A DNA stretch of 64,000 bases from Berberis thunbergii. Its lineage: Eukaryota; Streptophyta; Magnoliopsida; Ranunculales; Berberidaceae. The translations under genes were made by a program, and so were the position numbers. Location of the stretch: contig QNQO01000531.1 in NCBI GenBank assembly GCA_003290165.1, forward strand, positions 669,228-733,227, written 5' to 3'. The number at the start of each line of letters is the position of its first letter. Positions within the stretch are counted from its first letter, which is position 1. The notes under the pieces are model-generated. The model was given only the letters and a program-made list of their open reading frames with translations. It made no database searches and was not told the origin of the DNA. Below, one piece after another: positions 1 to 11,776 of the stretch.

Positions 1-495
1 GGTGGCCGAAGGCACTCCGATGCTTAAGTCAGCAACTATGTTTGAAGAATGAAGTAAATCTGTATAAAACTCAGTTAAAGTTGCATATTCGTGTTGAATG
101 TTTCCTTTACCTTTTATAATAATCGCAGTTAATTCTCTGCGTGACTTAAGCATTTGAGGCACGACGGAAGAAGATGTTTCTCGTAACAGTCTTCTCCTTA
201 ATGAAGATTCGCGTTCGTGGAGGCGTAACTCCCTCTATGACTTTTTTTTGTACAACATTCCTCTACTTTATGAGAGAACTCGTGTCGGACCTGGATTCAG
301 GCTCTGATTCATTCGGGCATGGTTTTGGGCTTTATTTGTCTTTTCGTTGGTGAGCCTTGTCTAGGCTTCTGTGATTGACTTTATTCTTTATGGGTTTTAT
401 GAGCTGGGCCAATAAATTGGACGTTAAATCCTTATGATTGATGCTTTCTGCCATGTGTATGACCGTGATGATCGATCTATTTTGATATATCATCA
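1..495 (-). repeat. Tat-like Gypsy LTR, cut by window edge
   Basis: This is an LTR of a Ty3/Gypsy family seen five times in the window (also 23,774-24,397, 46,687-47,274, 54,398-54,994 and 61,226-61,801). The shared core includes GGCACTCCGATGCTTAAGTC near the internal end. In full copies the LTR starts TGATG and ends CATCA. On the minus strand this copy starts TGATGATATATC at 495. The DNA just outside is not polypurine, so it is more likely a 5' or solo LTR than a 3' LTR. The other end lies beyond the window. Confidence 0.7.
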
Positions 496-2009
496 GTTAT
501 AAAATGAGTTCACCTATTTTTGATATCATAGGTAAGGTTAATACTTCATTGTATGACAATATTACTTTGGTAAAAAACAATACAGAAAATTAATCTTTTG
601 ATTTTTCAAAAAACAACCATTTACATAGGGTGTGTTTGATTCTCAATCTCAAAAAAATTTCCAGTTTCTCTCCTATTCTTCTTTATTTTTTTCTTGAAAT
701 CAAACTGTCAAACTAAGTTATTCAAAAGTATGAATTGACCGAATTCAACAATATGAATTGAAAAGAAATCAAGAAAGAAAATCACAAGCCTGCCTAGTTG
801 GGACAAATCAAAGCACACAAAATGAAACAAGCTTAAAAAACCTTCACCATCTATAATGAAAACTAATTGAATCTCGTCCAAACTACAAGTCCTAGAAAAC
901 TCTCGAAACTGTAGCAAAAAATTGACTTCAATCTCGAACTTTTGGAACTGCGATACTCAAAATTCACACTACAGTTTTAACTGTACTATTGTATTGACGT
1001 TCAAGCTTTAAAACAAAATGTCATTTCCTCATCATTTTTTTTTATGCTAAGCCAAAAAAAAGAATCCACAAAACCCACCAAATTAAATTAACACTTCCAA
1101 GCATGAAAATGAGTAGGAACATCATCAGCACACATATGTCCCCCCCCCTACCTAAAAGCATGAAAGACTTTGGATTATTAACAATTTCTTCCCTTCCAAG
1201 CCCAAAGTGAAAAACAAATGGCTTTTGCAATTCGAATCTGAGTAAGATGAGCCTCACTCAGCACCATTTTGTTCCCTACCCTCCCCTAAAAGCCACCTCC
1301 CTCCCTCCCCCTCTCTTTTTTATTTTTATTTTTATTTTTTTACTTTGCCCAACTTCTTTTGATGAAAACCACATTATTCCATCCCCATCAAGAGCCAGTC
1401 ATAAAGTAAAGTATGAAAAAGAGCCTAATAAATATCCCTTTTAAGTTTCATTTTCAATAAAAGAAAAAAAACTTCATCAAAGATTTGGTCTTCTTGACAA
1501 AGTTAGTTTGTTAAGAGACCAAATTATTGATCATAGAGTTTCCATTAGAATAATTTTTAGGAATAGTAATGGATTGGGGTTTTAATTGACTTGTATTCAG
1601 ACGTCAGGTCCATTCCCCTCCATGGACCTAATGAATCCGACAAAGATGAATTTGCCTGCTCTAGCCTTTTTGTGTAGATGGCAATGAATTTTCATTTTGG
1701 ATTTTTTTAGCGCTGTCATATACAAGGATTGGCAATCTATTATTATTATTGCACAGCTTGACCACCCAAAATACATCGACAGGTTAACAATTATGAGAAT
1801 TTTCCATTTAGTAAACAAAGATCCAAATTCTAAAGATTTTGTAATCTAACGAAGCATTGGTTTGAAGAGGTTGTGACTTCGCTTCTGATCCAATATAATC
1901 ATTTACAAATATACATATTCTAGCTTGGAAATATTAGGACCCAAAGTTTCATCCAGTACCACTGGCCTTGATACACAATGGATTTGCCTCCTTTACGACT
2001 TTAGTTAAA
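496..2009. other. Intergenic DNA, no gene recognised
   Basis: AT-rich sequence with homopolymer and pyrimidine tracts (a C run near 1,141 and a CT/T-rich stretch at 1,298-1,342). Open frames here are short and low-complexity, and none resembles a known protein. Confidence 0.6.
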
Positions 2010-3008
2010 AGGCAACAACTACTACATACCATTATAAGTGTTTTTTCACATCATTCTACTCTCCCATATCACCTACTGTTTTTTTTTACACCATTTATAT
2101 AAAACAAAAAACCAATACTCTTCTCTCCACTTTCAAATCGAAACGCAATTTCTCCCTCTCATATTCGAATCTCTTCCTTTTCTCACATTCAAATCTTTTG
2201 CAAATCTCTCCCCACATTCACATCTCTTACAAAATTGAAACCAATCTCTTTCATCTCCCTCAAAATCAAAATCTTTAAAAATCGAATCTCAAATCGCAAA
2301 CCCCCCAAAAATTTTCAGTAAAACAAAGTAATCTCATGGAAACTTAAAAAAAAAATTCAGAAATCACAAAAAAAAATATTTTGTTCGCCTGAGACAATGT
2401 GACGCATTGATCTGGGCGAACAATAAGCTAAAATTTCCTATTTGCTTGGTACTCTGCGAGTTTTTTGCAAAAAAACTCGCATTTTTCAAAGTGAGATTTT
2501 GCTCAGCAAATTTTTTCTGATAGATTTGCTCGACTTTAGTAAAATGACCATAACTTTCTCATTTTAAAACATTTTTAAGTGATTCAAGTTGTGTTTATTA
2601 GATAACTCAGAGTACTACAATTTTTGTGTTTGGATGAGCTTGAGAATCGAATTTATTGAGCATATAAGTTGGCCGACATTCAGAGACACTATTCCGTTTT
2701 CATTGCAAGATAGATTTGCGCAACTTTAGTAAAATGATCATAAATTGCTAATTTCAAAATATTTTCAAGTGATTCAAGTTATGTTTATCAGATAACTCAT
2801 AATACTATAACTTTCGTGTTTTGATGAGGTTGAGAATCGGTATCAATTGAGGGTTTAAATTGGTCGAAATTTACCCTATTTTAAAGTTAAGTTACTGTTT
2901 TGTTCAAAAACAGTTTTTTTTTTATGGTGGTGGTGTGGGTAAGTAGAAAAAAAGAGAGTACATGGTGATGTGAGAAAACACTTTTGGTGGTGTGAAATAG
3001 TAATTACC
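2010..3008. mobile_element. Mutator-like TIR element, copy A
   Basis: The ends are inverted repeats of about 40 bp. The left end begins GGCAACAACTACTACATACC and the right end, read on the minus strand, begins GGTAATTACTATTTCACACC. Both contain the block AAGTGTTTTnTCACA. The flanking 9-mers TTAGTTAAA (2,001-2,009) and TAAGTTAAA (3,009-3,017) match at 8 of 9 bases, suggesting a Mutator-size target duplication. No transposase is visible. The interior has a pyrimidine-rich left part, an inverted repeat around TTCGCC...GGCGAA (2,384-2,429), and two units of a ~180-bp tandem repeat. A larger relative lies at 10,185-11,573. Confidence 0.65.
2525..2885. repeat. Two tandem ~180-bp units in TIR element A
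   Basis: The block ACTTTAGTAAAATGA recurs at about 2,533 and 2,713 (period 180). It is followed each time by CATTTTnAA..., GTGATTCAAGTT, GTTTATnAGATAACTCA and TTGAGAATCG. The same unit occurs four times in the relative at 10,185-11,573. Confidence 0.75.
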
Positions 3009-3681
3009 TAAGTTAAATTTAAGAATACATTAAAGCCAAAATACATTGAACCAAGAAGAAGTTCAGTTTTGAATACAGGTAATCTATTTCCTAACCAGTG
3101 ATTTAGATGTATCAAACATAAACCAGATAAAACATGCAGTGTTGAATGTTACAAAGTTGGACTTCATCTATGTAATGCATATGGTATGATGAGTGATTAA
3201 AACCAGGGCACATGAAATGAGAGGCAAGATGACAAAAGAAAGGAACACACGCAAACAGAGAGTAACTAAGAAACTAGTGGTCGAATAGCTAGAGTGGCGG
3301 CATGTATATATATAACAGTTTTCTCGCTTTAATTTGACAAGTGTTTGAACGTCAATATCTCTTTCTCTCTATTTGAAGGATAAATGTTTGCATCTATTCT
3401 TCTCATGCTCATTGTTTTTGTAAGAAAACATACAAAACTAACAGCCATATAAAGCCAAGAACAATCCTAAAAAGCAAATCTCTTTCTAAGGAATAATCAA
3501 TCTCATAGCCTTTTTTTTCCATTCCACACCCCCAAACCTCCCTTCTTTTAGGCCCTTTCCTTCCCATTTAAGAATACCCAAAGTATCACTTCTCAACCAA
3601 GTTTTGGTAAAACCTCTCTCTTGCTGCATGCTTTAGTTTTCAAGAAAAGGAGCTCAGAAGAAGAAAAGGAAGAGAAGAAAG
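3009..3681. other. Upstream region of the small gene at 3,682
   Basis: Non-coding. It contains a TATATATATA tract at about 3,304-3,315, CT-rich stretches near 3,358-3,372, and an A/G-rich leader (GAAGAAGAAAAGGAAGAG) just before the ATG. The promoter position is uncertain: the TATATATATA tract is ~370 bp from the start codon, which implies a long leader or a different TATA element. Confidence 0.45.
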
Positions 3682-3987
3682 ATGTGTCATCCAGGTTTGC
3701 CTTTGGAGGGGATTAGTCAGAAGGCGAAAGAGAGGAGATGGGTGGCTTTGCAATTGCAACAGATGCAGTTGATGGTGGCGGAGACCATGAACAACAACAT
3801 ACAAGCTGCAAGAATAAGAGGTGAAGCTAATGGTGGTGGTGGGGTTGGGATAGCACCTATGGTGGTGCAGTGTGTGTGTTCACCGACCAGGCATCCGGGT
3901 TCGTTTCGGTGCAGGTATCATCAAGGTGAATATCAGTGGGCTGGAGGTCGTATGAGACCTTCCAACCACACTGGTAATGGTCATTGA
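3682..3987 (+). CDS. Small CxCSPTxHxGSFRCRxH-motif protein, 101 aa
   Basis: A single-exon ORF of 101 residues. Its C-terminal third carries CVCSPTRHPGSFRCRYH (about residues 64-80), the hallmark of a plant-specific family usually labelled serine-rich protein-related. The first 50 residues are polar and glutamine-rich (WVALQLQQMQLMVAET), followed by a glycine run. No signal peptide or membrane segment is evident. The start is the first ATG after a purine-rich leader, and the ORF ends cleanly in TGA. The molecular role of the family is unknown to me. The Cys and His spacing could bind metal, but that is inference. A second member lies at 27,498-27,740 on the other strand. It is probably a real gene, since the motif is intact and the surroundings are not transposon-derived. 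Confidence 0.75.
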   Translation: MCHPGLPLEGISQKAKERRWVALQLQQMQLMVAETMNNNIQAARIRGEANGGGGVGIAPMVVQCVCSPTRHPGSFRCRYHQGEYQWAGGRMRPSNHTGNGH

Positions 3988-5389
3988 TGGATAAACTTGC
4001 ATGTATTGCTGTTGATGATCAATCGATCAAGTAAGTTCTAATCCACAAGGATGCATAGACATGTTGTGGATGGATAGATTTAATGAGATGACTTAAAAGT
4101 GTTTTATGTATACATTTCTAGCTTAATTTCACTATCTCAGGGTCTAAGGCTTTCTTCTAGAGTATTCAGAGCAGATTAATTATTTATTTGTAAGATCATT
4201 TTTCTTCAGAATTAAGAGAGTGTTTTTTTTAATGATTAATTAAGAAAAACTATCTTAAAAAAATGATTAATTATGAAAAGAATAAGATCAGATTCGACTT
4301 TGGGTGGGTAGGAGAGTAACACAAAAACCTTCCATTGCTTTCTTGTGCAAGCCAAAAGCCAAACTTGGGTATCTAATAAACACAACACGGCAATTTGGTA
4401 ATTCGAGTTTTAGCTCATTTCATAGAAAGATAATACTTTTTCATTGAGAAACATTTTGATTAGGTTTATACATTGACATTTAGGACATCATAAAGAATAG
4501 TATTATATACTCAAGCTCCGCGGAGGTCCAAGCCCGTCAGGTTTACCTCATTGGGTTTGAGCTCTGCCCACCTGATCAGTTGCAGCCTATATATATGCCT
4601 ACATCCTGGAGGTCTGGCAGTATTGGTAAAATAGGATTTTTGGTGCTATGGATATAGGTTTCAATTCTCAGTCACTCGTTTTTTTGTTGCACCATGTTTT
4701 ATATTTTTGAGCTATTGATTATTAAATTAGATTTTGGTAATTAATAATTATCCAAAGTGAAGACTGAAGATGTAGAATTCTTTTTTTCTGAAGTTTTCGT
4801 GAAGATACACTATTATATATTATTCACAATTTTGAAAATGAGATTGATGAAGAATGAATTTTACAGAGTAAGGGCAGAATGCAAACATAAGATATGCAGG
4901 TTTCTGATTGGCATTGCAGCAAGGAAGAAGAAGAATTGTCTCATTTTCAGGTCGACTAGGTCAGGTCCTGATGATACATTTGAAGAGAAAAGGCAAAAGA
5001 GAATCCCGACTTTAAGAAGATCTTTATAAGTTGCTAATCATGGTGAGGAACAAGTTGCATCACAAGCCAAGAGATGTCCAACGGGTCACGTTAGTCTTAT
5101 TATCATTAAGTAAAGGGCTTCAAATTAAGGCTAAAACCTACTTGTACAATTGAGTGATTCAAGAATTCAGAAATCAGAACCAAAATAGAAAGTTGAGTTG
5201 CTTGGATGGAAGAACTCTAATTGTCTCGGCATTAACAATTGGTGGTGCTCATAATAAATCAAAATCCTAAACAATATTAAATTTGATGAAATAAACTAAA
5301 GAAATCAAATATTATGAACGTATGAACAAGCCTTTGATCCCCGTAAGTTTTCATTCACTGTATTATTTCATCCTTCCTCACTTTTCTCT
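3988..5389. other. Intergenic DNA, no gene recognised
   Basis: Begins with the probable 3' UTR of the gene at 3,682. The 90-codon ORF at 4,757-5,029 is lysine/arginine-rich, matches no family I know, and lacks gene-like context, so I do not call it. The segment at 4,516-4,625, rich in CCGCGGAGG and CCCACCTGATC, looks like unidentified repeat debris. Confidence 0.5.
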
Positions 5390-5670
5390 ACACCCATACA
5401 TATAAAAGTCTATTTCAAATGGTAAGGGTTAATCCCTTGTATAAATTTGTCATGAAGGTGGTTAATCACCCTCCTTATGTAAGCGGGTAATGTCACCTCT
5501 TACCACTTTGAGTAATTCTTCCTGGCGGCCTGGGAAACCAGCGAAGTTGCTGTCTTGGGGGGGGGGGGGGGGGATTTTACACTTTTACCCCCTCCTTTTT
5601 AAAAGTACTGGGTATAAGAGATTGCCACCTCTTACTTTCTATAAGGTGGTGGGCGGCCTTTACTACAATA
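5390..5670 (-). repeat. 3' LTR of Copia element 1
   Basis: Read on the minus strand it begins TATTGTAGTAAAGGCCGCCC at 5,670, directly after the purine tract CCAAAAGGGAG (5,681-5,671). It aligns block by block with the LTR fragment at 11,574-11,776, sharing GTCATGAAGGTGGTT, ATCACCCTCCTTATGTAA and CTCTTACTT. It contains a 16-17-base G run near 5,557. The outer boundary near 5,390 is approximate. Confidence 0.65.
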
Positions 5671-6039
5671 CTCCCTTTTGGAAGCCCATGGTCGTTGTCT
5701 CGTTAAAAACCTTGCTAGTAAAACTCAGTGAAAAAAAATGGATGAAGGAGAAAAGAGTACAACATTCTTCAAGAATATGATGTGCGCATAATGTTGCCTC
5801 GTTAAAACTTTGACAAGAAAATCCACTAGGATATAAAATAAATAAATTTAAAAAAAAGTGTCGAAGGAAAATGAGTACAACACGTATACTTTCGAATGCT
5901 CGTGATCGAGTATACTTCTTCATACTTTTCCCGATAATAACTCCCCATCATGATAGTAACTTTAATTTACTTTGATAAATAAGCCGATGCATGTCAATAT
6001 CGTAAATCAATTTCTAAAATATTAATTTAGGAAGTGTTT

Positions 6040-7730
6040 TTATGAAAAATCTGCAAGGTTGTCACTAGACCAAATATTTTTTACTTCAATCACATGGTTC
6101 TTTTGAAGCTCATGTGGGTAAAAGAGTTTTACTAGAATGTATTTGAGTCGATCTCCCTAGATAAAACCTTCTTCCATTTGAACAATACATACAACATTAT
6201 CTTCATATATTGTAGTTGGCTTATCAATAACTGATGGCAATTGAAGTTATTTCTTATATGCTGAATTAATGATCTGAGCCAAACGCATTTTTGGCTAGCT
6301 TCATTTAGAGCAATAATTTCATAATGATTTGAGGAGGTAGTTACTAAGGTTTGTTTAATAGATTCCTAAGAAATAGTTGCACTATAATCCATAAATACAT
6401 AACTTGTCTGTGAGCGACCCTTATAGGAGTCAGAGATATAGCATGGATATGCATAACCAATTAGGTGAGAATTGTTAGATAAATCACGGGAATAAAACAA
6501 ACACATATTAATTGTCCCAAGAAGATATCTAAATATGTATTTACCTCCAATTCAGTGTCTATGAGTAACTGCAGAGTTATACCTTGTTAATAGATTCACA
6601 GAAAAAGCTATATCAGGTTGTGTACATTGTGCGAAGTATAATAATGTTAAATATGATACTTCAGGATCAAGTATCTCCTCATTTCATTCTTTGGGTCGAT
6701 ATGAATCTTTATTTAAATCTAAATATCTAATAACCATTGGCGTACTAAGTGGATGAGATTTGTCCATAATAAAATGTTAAATTATTTTTTTTATAATATA
6801 TCGTGACTATTGGACTAATATTCCAATAGTACTCTGCTCGACCTGCGGGTCAAGACAAAAGTTTATTTTTGCAAGGGCTTTTATTTTAAATTATTTCTTT
6901 AAATAGTTGATAGAATTATCAACGTCTTTTGTAGAACTAATAAGATTTTATATAATATACATATACTGCTACTGTGACAAAACCAATAATAGATTTTTTT
7001 ATAAAAAAATATACAGGCAAATGAAATTATTTGCATAACCTTCTTTACACATATATTCACTAAGATGATTTACCACATCCTTCCGAATTGTTTCAAACCG
7101 TTAAGTCACATCTTACTATTATCAAGTATTTTTTAACTTTGCCTTAGGCAAAGTAAATCCTTCAGAGATTTTCATGTAAATATATGTCTAAATCGTCATA
7201 CAAACACATTGATAAACCTTATATCAATATTTTAATTATATCTATAACAGGAAAATATGTTTCATCAAAATCAATGTCTGGTTTCTGCATGAACTCTTGT
7301 ACATCGAGTCTTGCCTTATATCTGATAGTCTCATTTTTCTTATTTTTTTTTTCTTCTGACAAACATTCATTTAAAACCAACAAGGTGTACATGTTTAGTT
7401 GTTTGTACTATAGGTTCAAATACACCACGTTTCTCAAGAGAATCTAATTCCGCTTATATGTCATCTTTCCATTTTGGTCAATCATTCTTTGTCGACATTC
7501 ATAGATGCTACATGGTCCAATATCATCGCCCTTTGATATTGTGGTAGCTACCATATATATATATATATTATCATTGATCACTACATTTTGATTCATCATT
7601 TCTTTTGAGTATATTGAAATCTCATTATTATCATGTACCTGAGCCTCTTCGGGGGTTTTTTGAGTCACTTCAGAGATATGAGAAACCACTTTTCGGGTTA
7701 TTGAAAAATTGAAATTTTCAAACATAACCT
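6040..7730 (-). pseudogene. Copia 1 RT/RNase H remnant
   Basis: Minus-strand translation gives Copia pol fragments in the expected order. At ~7,530-7,440 there is the block before RT (SIYECRQR, then a shifted frame reading AELDSLEKRGVFEPIVQTT). Near 6,770-6,700 it reads KSHPLSTPMV (with changes) and YLDLNKDSYRPKE. At 6,690-6,590 it reads QCTQPDIAFSVNLLTRY, and at 6,480-6,420 LIGYAYPCYISDSYKGRSQT, the start of RNase H. Many stops and frameshifts separate the pieces and the RT catalytic region is not cleanly readable, so no active polymerase can be made. Confidence 0.75.
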
Positions 7731-7877
7731 CTTCAGTAATGTTATGTAATACTACTGTGTAGCTTCATGTACAACTTCTTTTTGAGACTGTATAATTTCT
7801 ATAGGAGTTTCAAGAATTGCTTATTCGGGAAAAGACATGAATTTTTACTAGTTCTCTTTTTTGGGGAGTTTAATCTT

Positions 7878-9500
7878 TCAAATATATATGTCTGCCACGG
7901 TGTGCAACAAATTCATTAGCTGCCTTATTCGAAGTTTGTTCTTCATGACACAAATTCGAGTATGTGCATTCATAGCTGGCACAAGCGACTTTGTTACCTT
8001 AGCTGCTTCGGGTAAATGAAGATATAATATTTTCCCCATCTTATAATTACATTGAGATGTTTTAGGGTCCATATGAGACAAAGTGGAAGTATTGTATGAT
8101 AATTCCCACCGTTCTTTCTCCATTTGTTATTCTTGAAGAATTTGTTTATATCTCCCTAACGGTGGAAATATAGTCTCATCAAACTTACAGTTTGCAAATC
8201 TAACAGTAAAAATGTCATCAGTTAAAGGTTCGAGATAACGGATAATGGAGGGTGAGTCAAAATTGACATAAATGCCTAAGCGACGTTGAAGACCAATCTT
8301 AGTTCGTTTTGGGGGTTGTATAGGAACATGTAAAGTACAACCAAATTTACGTAGGTATAAAATGTTTGGATGATAACCTGTCACAAGTTGTGTAAATAAA
8401 TATTGATGGTACGAAATTGGTCTAAGGTGAAGTAACTTTGCTACATGCAAGATTGCATGTCCCCAAGCACTAATGGATAGTCTAGACTATATAAGTAAAA
8501 GCCTAGTAATGAGTGGTATAAATTTAATTAGAGATTCCACTAAAGCATTATGTAGATGTACATGTAAGATTGAATGTTAACCACCAATCCTTATTAATGA
8601 GAAAAATCATTGAACACTTTTGAAGTAAACTCTGCTGCACTATCAAGTCGAATAGAATTGATATGATGGTCTGAGAATTGAGCCTTGAGTTTAATAATGT
8701 GTTAGAAATCTGGTAAAAGCAAGACTACGGGTGGAAATAAGACATACATTATTAAAACCATGTAATATCTAAAAGGTCAACTAATATGGTGAATTGGTCC
8801 GCAAGTATCACCTTTTATTTTCTATAAGAATGATGAAGACTCAGTAGCATTCTTCAAAGGATGTGGTTTAGTAATAAATTTATCTTATCAATAAAAAAAA
8901 ATGCATAAACATTCACTACAGAGATTAAGTTGAATGTGGGGTAAGAGATATATGACCATTAAAGTTTCTACAATTTTCTTCAATATGGTCGATTCAGGAT
9001 GCCCCAAATGATCATGCCAAAGAAGCAAAGTTTGTGGGTCAATGAGTTTGTGACATGCCTTAAGTTTTTGGCTTAAAATGACACGTGACTGATTCAGCGG
9101 TTCCAACGGTTGTACAATATAGTCCCAATGAGACAATTGATAATTTCTCTAGTAGAATTTCTTGATTCAAATACTGGATATGATACATAAATATTATTTG
9201 TCCGCTTCATTAATTGTCTTAATATGATACAAATTCAATCGTACATTTTTTAAATTGAGCAAACTTCTTTTAGAACTGCTTGAATATAACACATTCTAAA
9301 TAAATAAATGGATACCATTTGGTAACGTCAAGTGGGCTTTACCATAACCTTTAATAATTTGTACAAGGTGGTGTTTTGATGTTTAGTGATAATAAAATTG
9401 TGATTTTTTAATATTGTATGCTTAGTAGCACTATCACTCAACATATATCATCGTCCAACATTATCATCGTTCAACATTGGCATGTCGTGATCCAAACCTT
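7878..9500 (-). pseudogene. Copia 1 protease/integrase remnant
   Basis: On the minus strand, 9,470-9,400 resembles the end of a Copia aspartic protease site (SDSATKHTIL). At 9,136-8,888 there is a GAG-pre-integrase block with LLWHDHLGHPESTILKKI. At 8,450-8,127 comes the integrase C-terminal region with NILYLRKFGC and QRRLGIYVNFDSPSIIRYL. The frame continues at 8,123-7,878. The integrase core between 8,880 and 8,470 is broken by stops. Confidence 0.75.
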
Positions 9501-10184
9501 TAAATAATAAACATATATGTAGTTAAGAAATATATTAGTCTAATAAATATATATCAAGCCATATATAGTTTAGAAAATTGTGCATATCATACATATAATT
9601 TACAAGTAGCAAATACATACAAAACTAAGATTTTACAAGGTGAATATTTATGTCATTGATCAATACCATAGAATTGTGTATTGTAAAAAATAATAATTTT
9701 ATGCACATCTAGACTAATAAAATTAACAAATTATTTTTGTAAATTTGTTGAAATTTTTTAAAACTTTCTGGATATGGGTTTGCGTTCCTTAATCCTTATG
9801 ACATCGAGTCCCGCCGTATAGATTTTTGGTTGTTGACTTTTGAAGCAACTCACTCATCTCAATACAATTACCATAGTACCCTTACATGATTATGATTCAT
9901 TCAAGTACATAAAACAAAACTCAAAGGGTGTTTTGATATATTCGAGATTTTGGTCATGTGCAATTCCAACATTTTCGAAAATGCCCCTCAAAAGACTTAA
10001 TGATGATGCGTACAAATTATAATACTAGATTGATGTAATAGAAAAAAAGTATTCAATGTTTTGTAACCTATAATTTATTTTCATATGACCAAGGTGGTTC
10101 GGCATGACACTGTACCCGAGCCAACAACACGGGTATACACTGTGAAAAGTGTATGGTTGTGTCATTGTCACGGCTGATATAGTA
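9501..10184. other. Unassigned DNA inside Copia element 1
   Basis: This is where gag and the rest of the 5' LTR would be expected, but neither is recognisable. The last ~120 bp (10,060-10,180) share scattered blocks with 23,565-23,740, including GTAACCyATAATTT, CCAACAAC and GTGAAAAGTGTA. This points to a further low-identity repeat. Confidence 0.4.
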
Positions 10185-11573
10185 GGCAGCGACTACTCCA
10201 CACCACCATAAGTGTTTTCTCACACCATTCTACTCTCACACACGACCTACTTTATTTCTCACACCGCCATACTTTCCCACACCACCTATATACACAAAAA
10301 ACCAACATTTTTCCTCTCCCCATTGAAATTGAAACGCGATTCTTCCCTCCTCCATTCAAATCTCTTCCCTCTTCGACAATCAAATCTCTCCCCACATTCA
10401 CATATCTTGCAAAATCGAAACCAATCTCTTCCCTCTCTCAATATCGAAACCCTTAAAAATCGCAACCTCCCCCAAAAATTTTCATGGAAACTTCAAAAAT
10501 ATTTTCAATCCCAAAAATAAAGTAAACTTTAGAAAAGAAAAAAAATAGAAATCACAAAAATAAAAAAATTGTTCGCCTGAGACAATGTGAGGTTCCCATT
10601 GATCTGGGCGAACAGTAAAAAAAATTGCTGAAATTTCCTGTTCACCTGGAACTCTGCGAGTTTTTGCAAAAACCTCACTGTTCGGGGCAAGATTTTGCAA
10701 ATTTTTTTTAACAGATTTACGTGGCTTTAGTAAAATGATCATAACATGCTCATTTCAAAACATTTTCAAATGATTCAAGTTGTGTTTATTAGATAACTCA
10801 GAATAATACAACTTTTTTATTTTGATCAACATGAGAATCAGTCTTGATCGAGCACATAAGTTGGCTGAAAGTCAAGAACACTATCCCGTTTTTATTGCGA
10901 GACAGATTTGTGCGACTTTAGTAAAATGCTCATAACTTGCTCATTTCAAAACATTTTCAAGTGATTCAAGTTGTATTTATTAGATAACTCAGAATAATAT
11001 AATGTTTGTGTTTTGATCAACTTGAGAATCGATCTAAATCGAATACATAAGTTGGCTGAAAGTCAGAAACACTATCATGTTTTCATTGCGAGACAGATTT
11101 GCGCGACTTTAGTAAAATGACTATAACTTGCTCATTTCAAAATATTATCAAGTGATTCAAGTTGTGTTTATTAGATAACTCAGAGTACTACAATTGTCGT
11201 GTTTGGATGAGCTTGAAAATCGATTTTTATCAAGCATATAAATTGGCCGAAAGTCAAGGACACTATCCCGTTTTCATTGCAAGACGAATTTGCGTGACTT
11301 TAGTAAAATAATCATAACTTGCTCATTTCAAAACATTTTCAAAAGATTCAAGTTGTGTTTATTAAATAACTCATAGTACTACAACTTTCGTGTTTGATGA
11401 GCTTGAGAATCGGTCTCAATGGAGGGTTTAAATTAGTCGAAAGTTACCCTATTTTTGTTTTTTTTAACTATTTTTTGGGTAATGGTGGTGTGGGTTAGTA
11501 AGAAAAAAAAACCTAAAAAAAAGTACATGATGATTTGAGAAAGTGCTTTTGGTGGCGTGGAGTAATTGTTGCC
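10185..11573. mobile_element. Mutator-like TIR element, copy B
   Basis: Same family as 2,010-3,008. The left end is GGCAGCGACTACTCCACACC and the right end, read on the minus strand, is GGCAACAATTACTCCACGCC, followed in both by CACCAnAAGnnnTTTCTCA. It shares the hairpin around TTCGCCTGAGACAATG and carries four tandem ~191-bp units against two in copy A. No transposase is seen. The flanks (GATATAGTA and CCAGTATAA) do not match, so target duplication is not demonstrated. Its right edge abuts the Copia LTR fragment at 11,574. Confidence 0.65.
10712..11455. repeat. Four tandem ~191-bp units in TIR element B
   Basis: The anchor GnCTTTAGTAAAAT recurs at 10,723, 10,914, 11,105 and 11,296, a steady period of about 191 bp. 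Each unit has CTCATTTCAAAA, GATTCAAGTTGTnTTTATTA, AACTCA and TGAGAATCG. The last unit runs into the sequence shared with copy A (GGAGGGTTTAAATTrGTCG). Confidence 0.85.
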
Positions 11574-11776
11574 CCAGTATAAAAGGTAAAATGGGATAGA
11601 TCCGTTTTGTAAATATGTGTCATGAAGGTGGTTGATCACCCTCCTTATGTAACGAGGTGATTGTCACCACCTCACATGGTTGTTAGATGTGGTTGTTACC
11701 CATAAAAAAATAGTGGGTATGAGAGAATGACAACTCTTACTTCCTAGAAGGTGGTGAGCAGCTAGTTGTTACAACA
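11574..11776 (-). repeat. 5' LTR fragment of Copia element 1
   Basis: The minus strand begins TGTTGTAACAACTAGC at 11,776 and aligns with the 3' LTR at 5,390-5,670 through AGAGTTGTCATTCTCTCATA, the CACCTCGTTACATAAGGAGG block and ATGACACATATTTACA. It is truncated at 11,574, where TIR element B lies. Confidence 0.65.

Larger units (their letters stand above)
5390..11776 (-). mobile_element. Decayed Ty1/Copia retrotransposon 1
   Basis: Read on the minus strand this is a Copia element with a 5' LTR fragment (11,776-11,574), then a TIR element lying against that LTR (11,573-10,185), protease/GAG-pre-integrase/integrase remains (9,500-7,878), RT/RNase H remains (7,730-6,040), a polypurine tract and a 3' LTR (5,670 down to ~5,390). 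Domain order gag-PR-IN-RT-RH is Copia type. The motif ECRQRNDWPKW, seen here as ECRQR plus a frameshift, and HPLSTPMV suggest the Ivana/Oryco side of the superfamily. Every domain has stops and frameshifts, and gag is not recognisable. The element is old and dead. Confidence 0.75.

Noticed and set aside
10060..10180. Similarity to 23,565-23,740
   Set aside because: Only scattered short blocks match; too weak to define a repeat family by eye.
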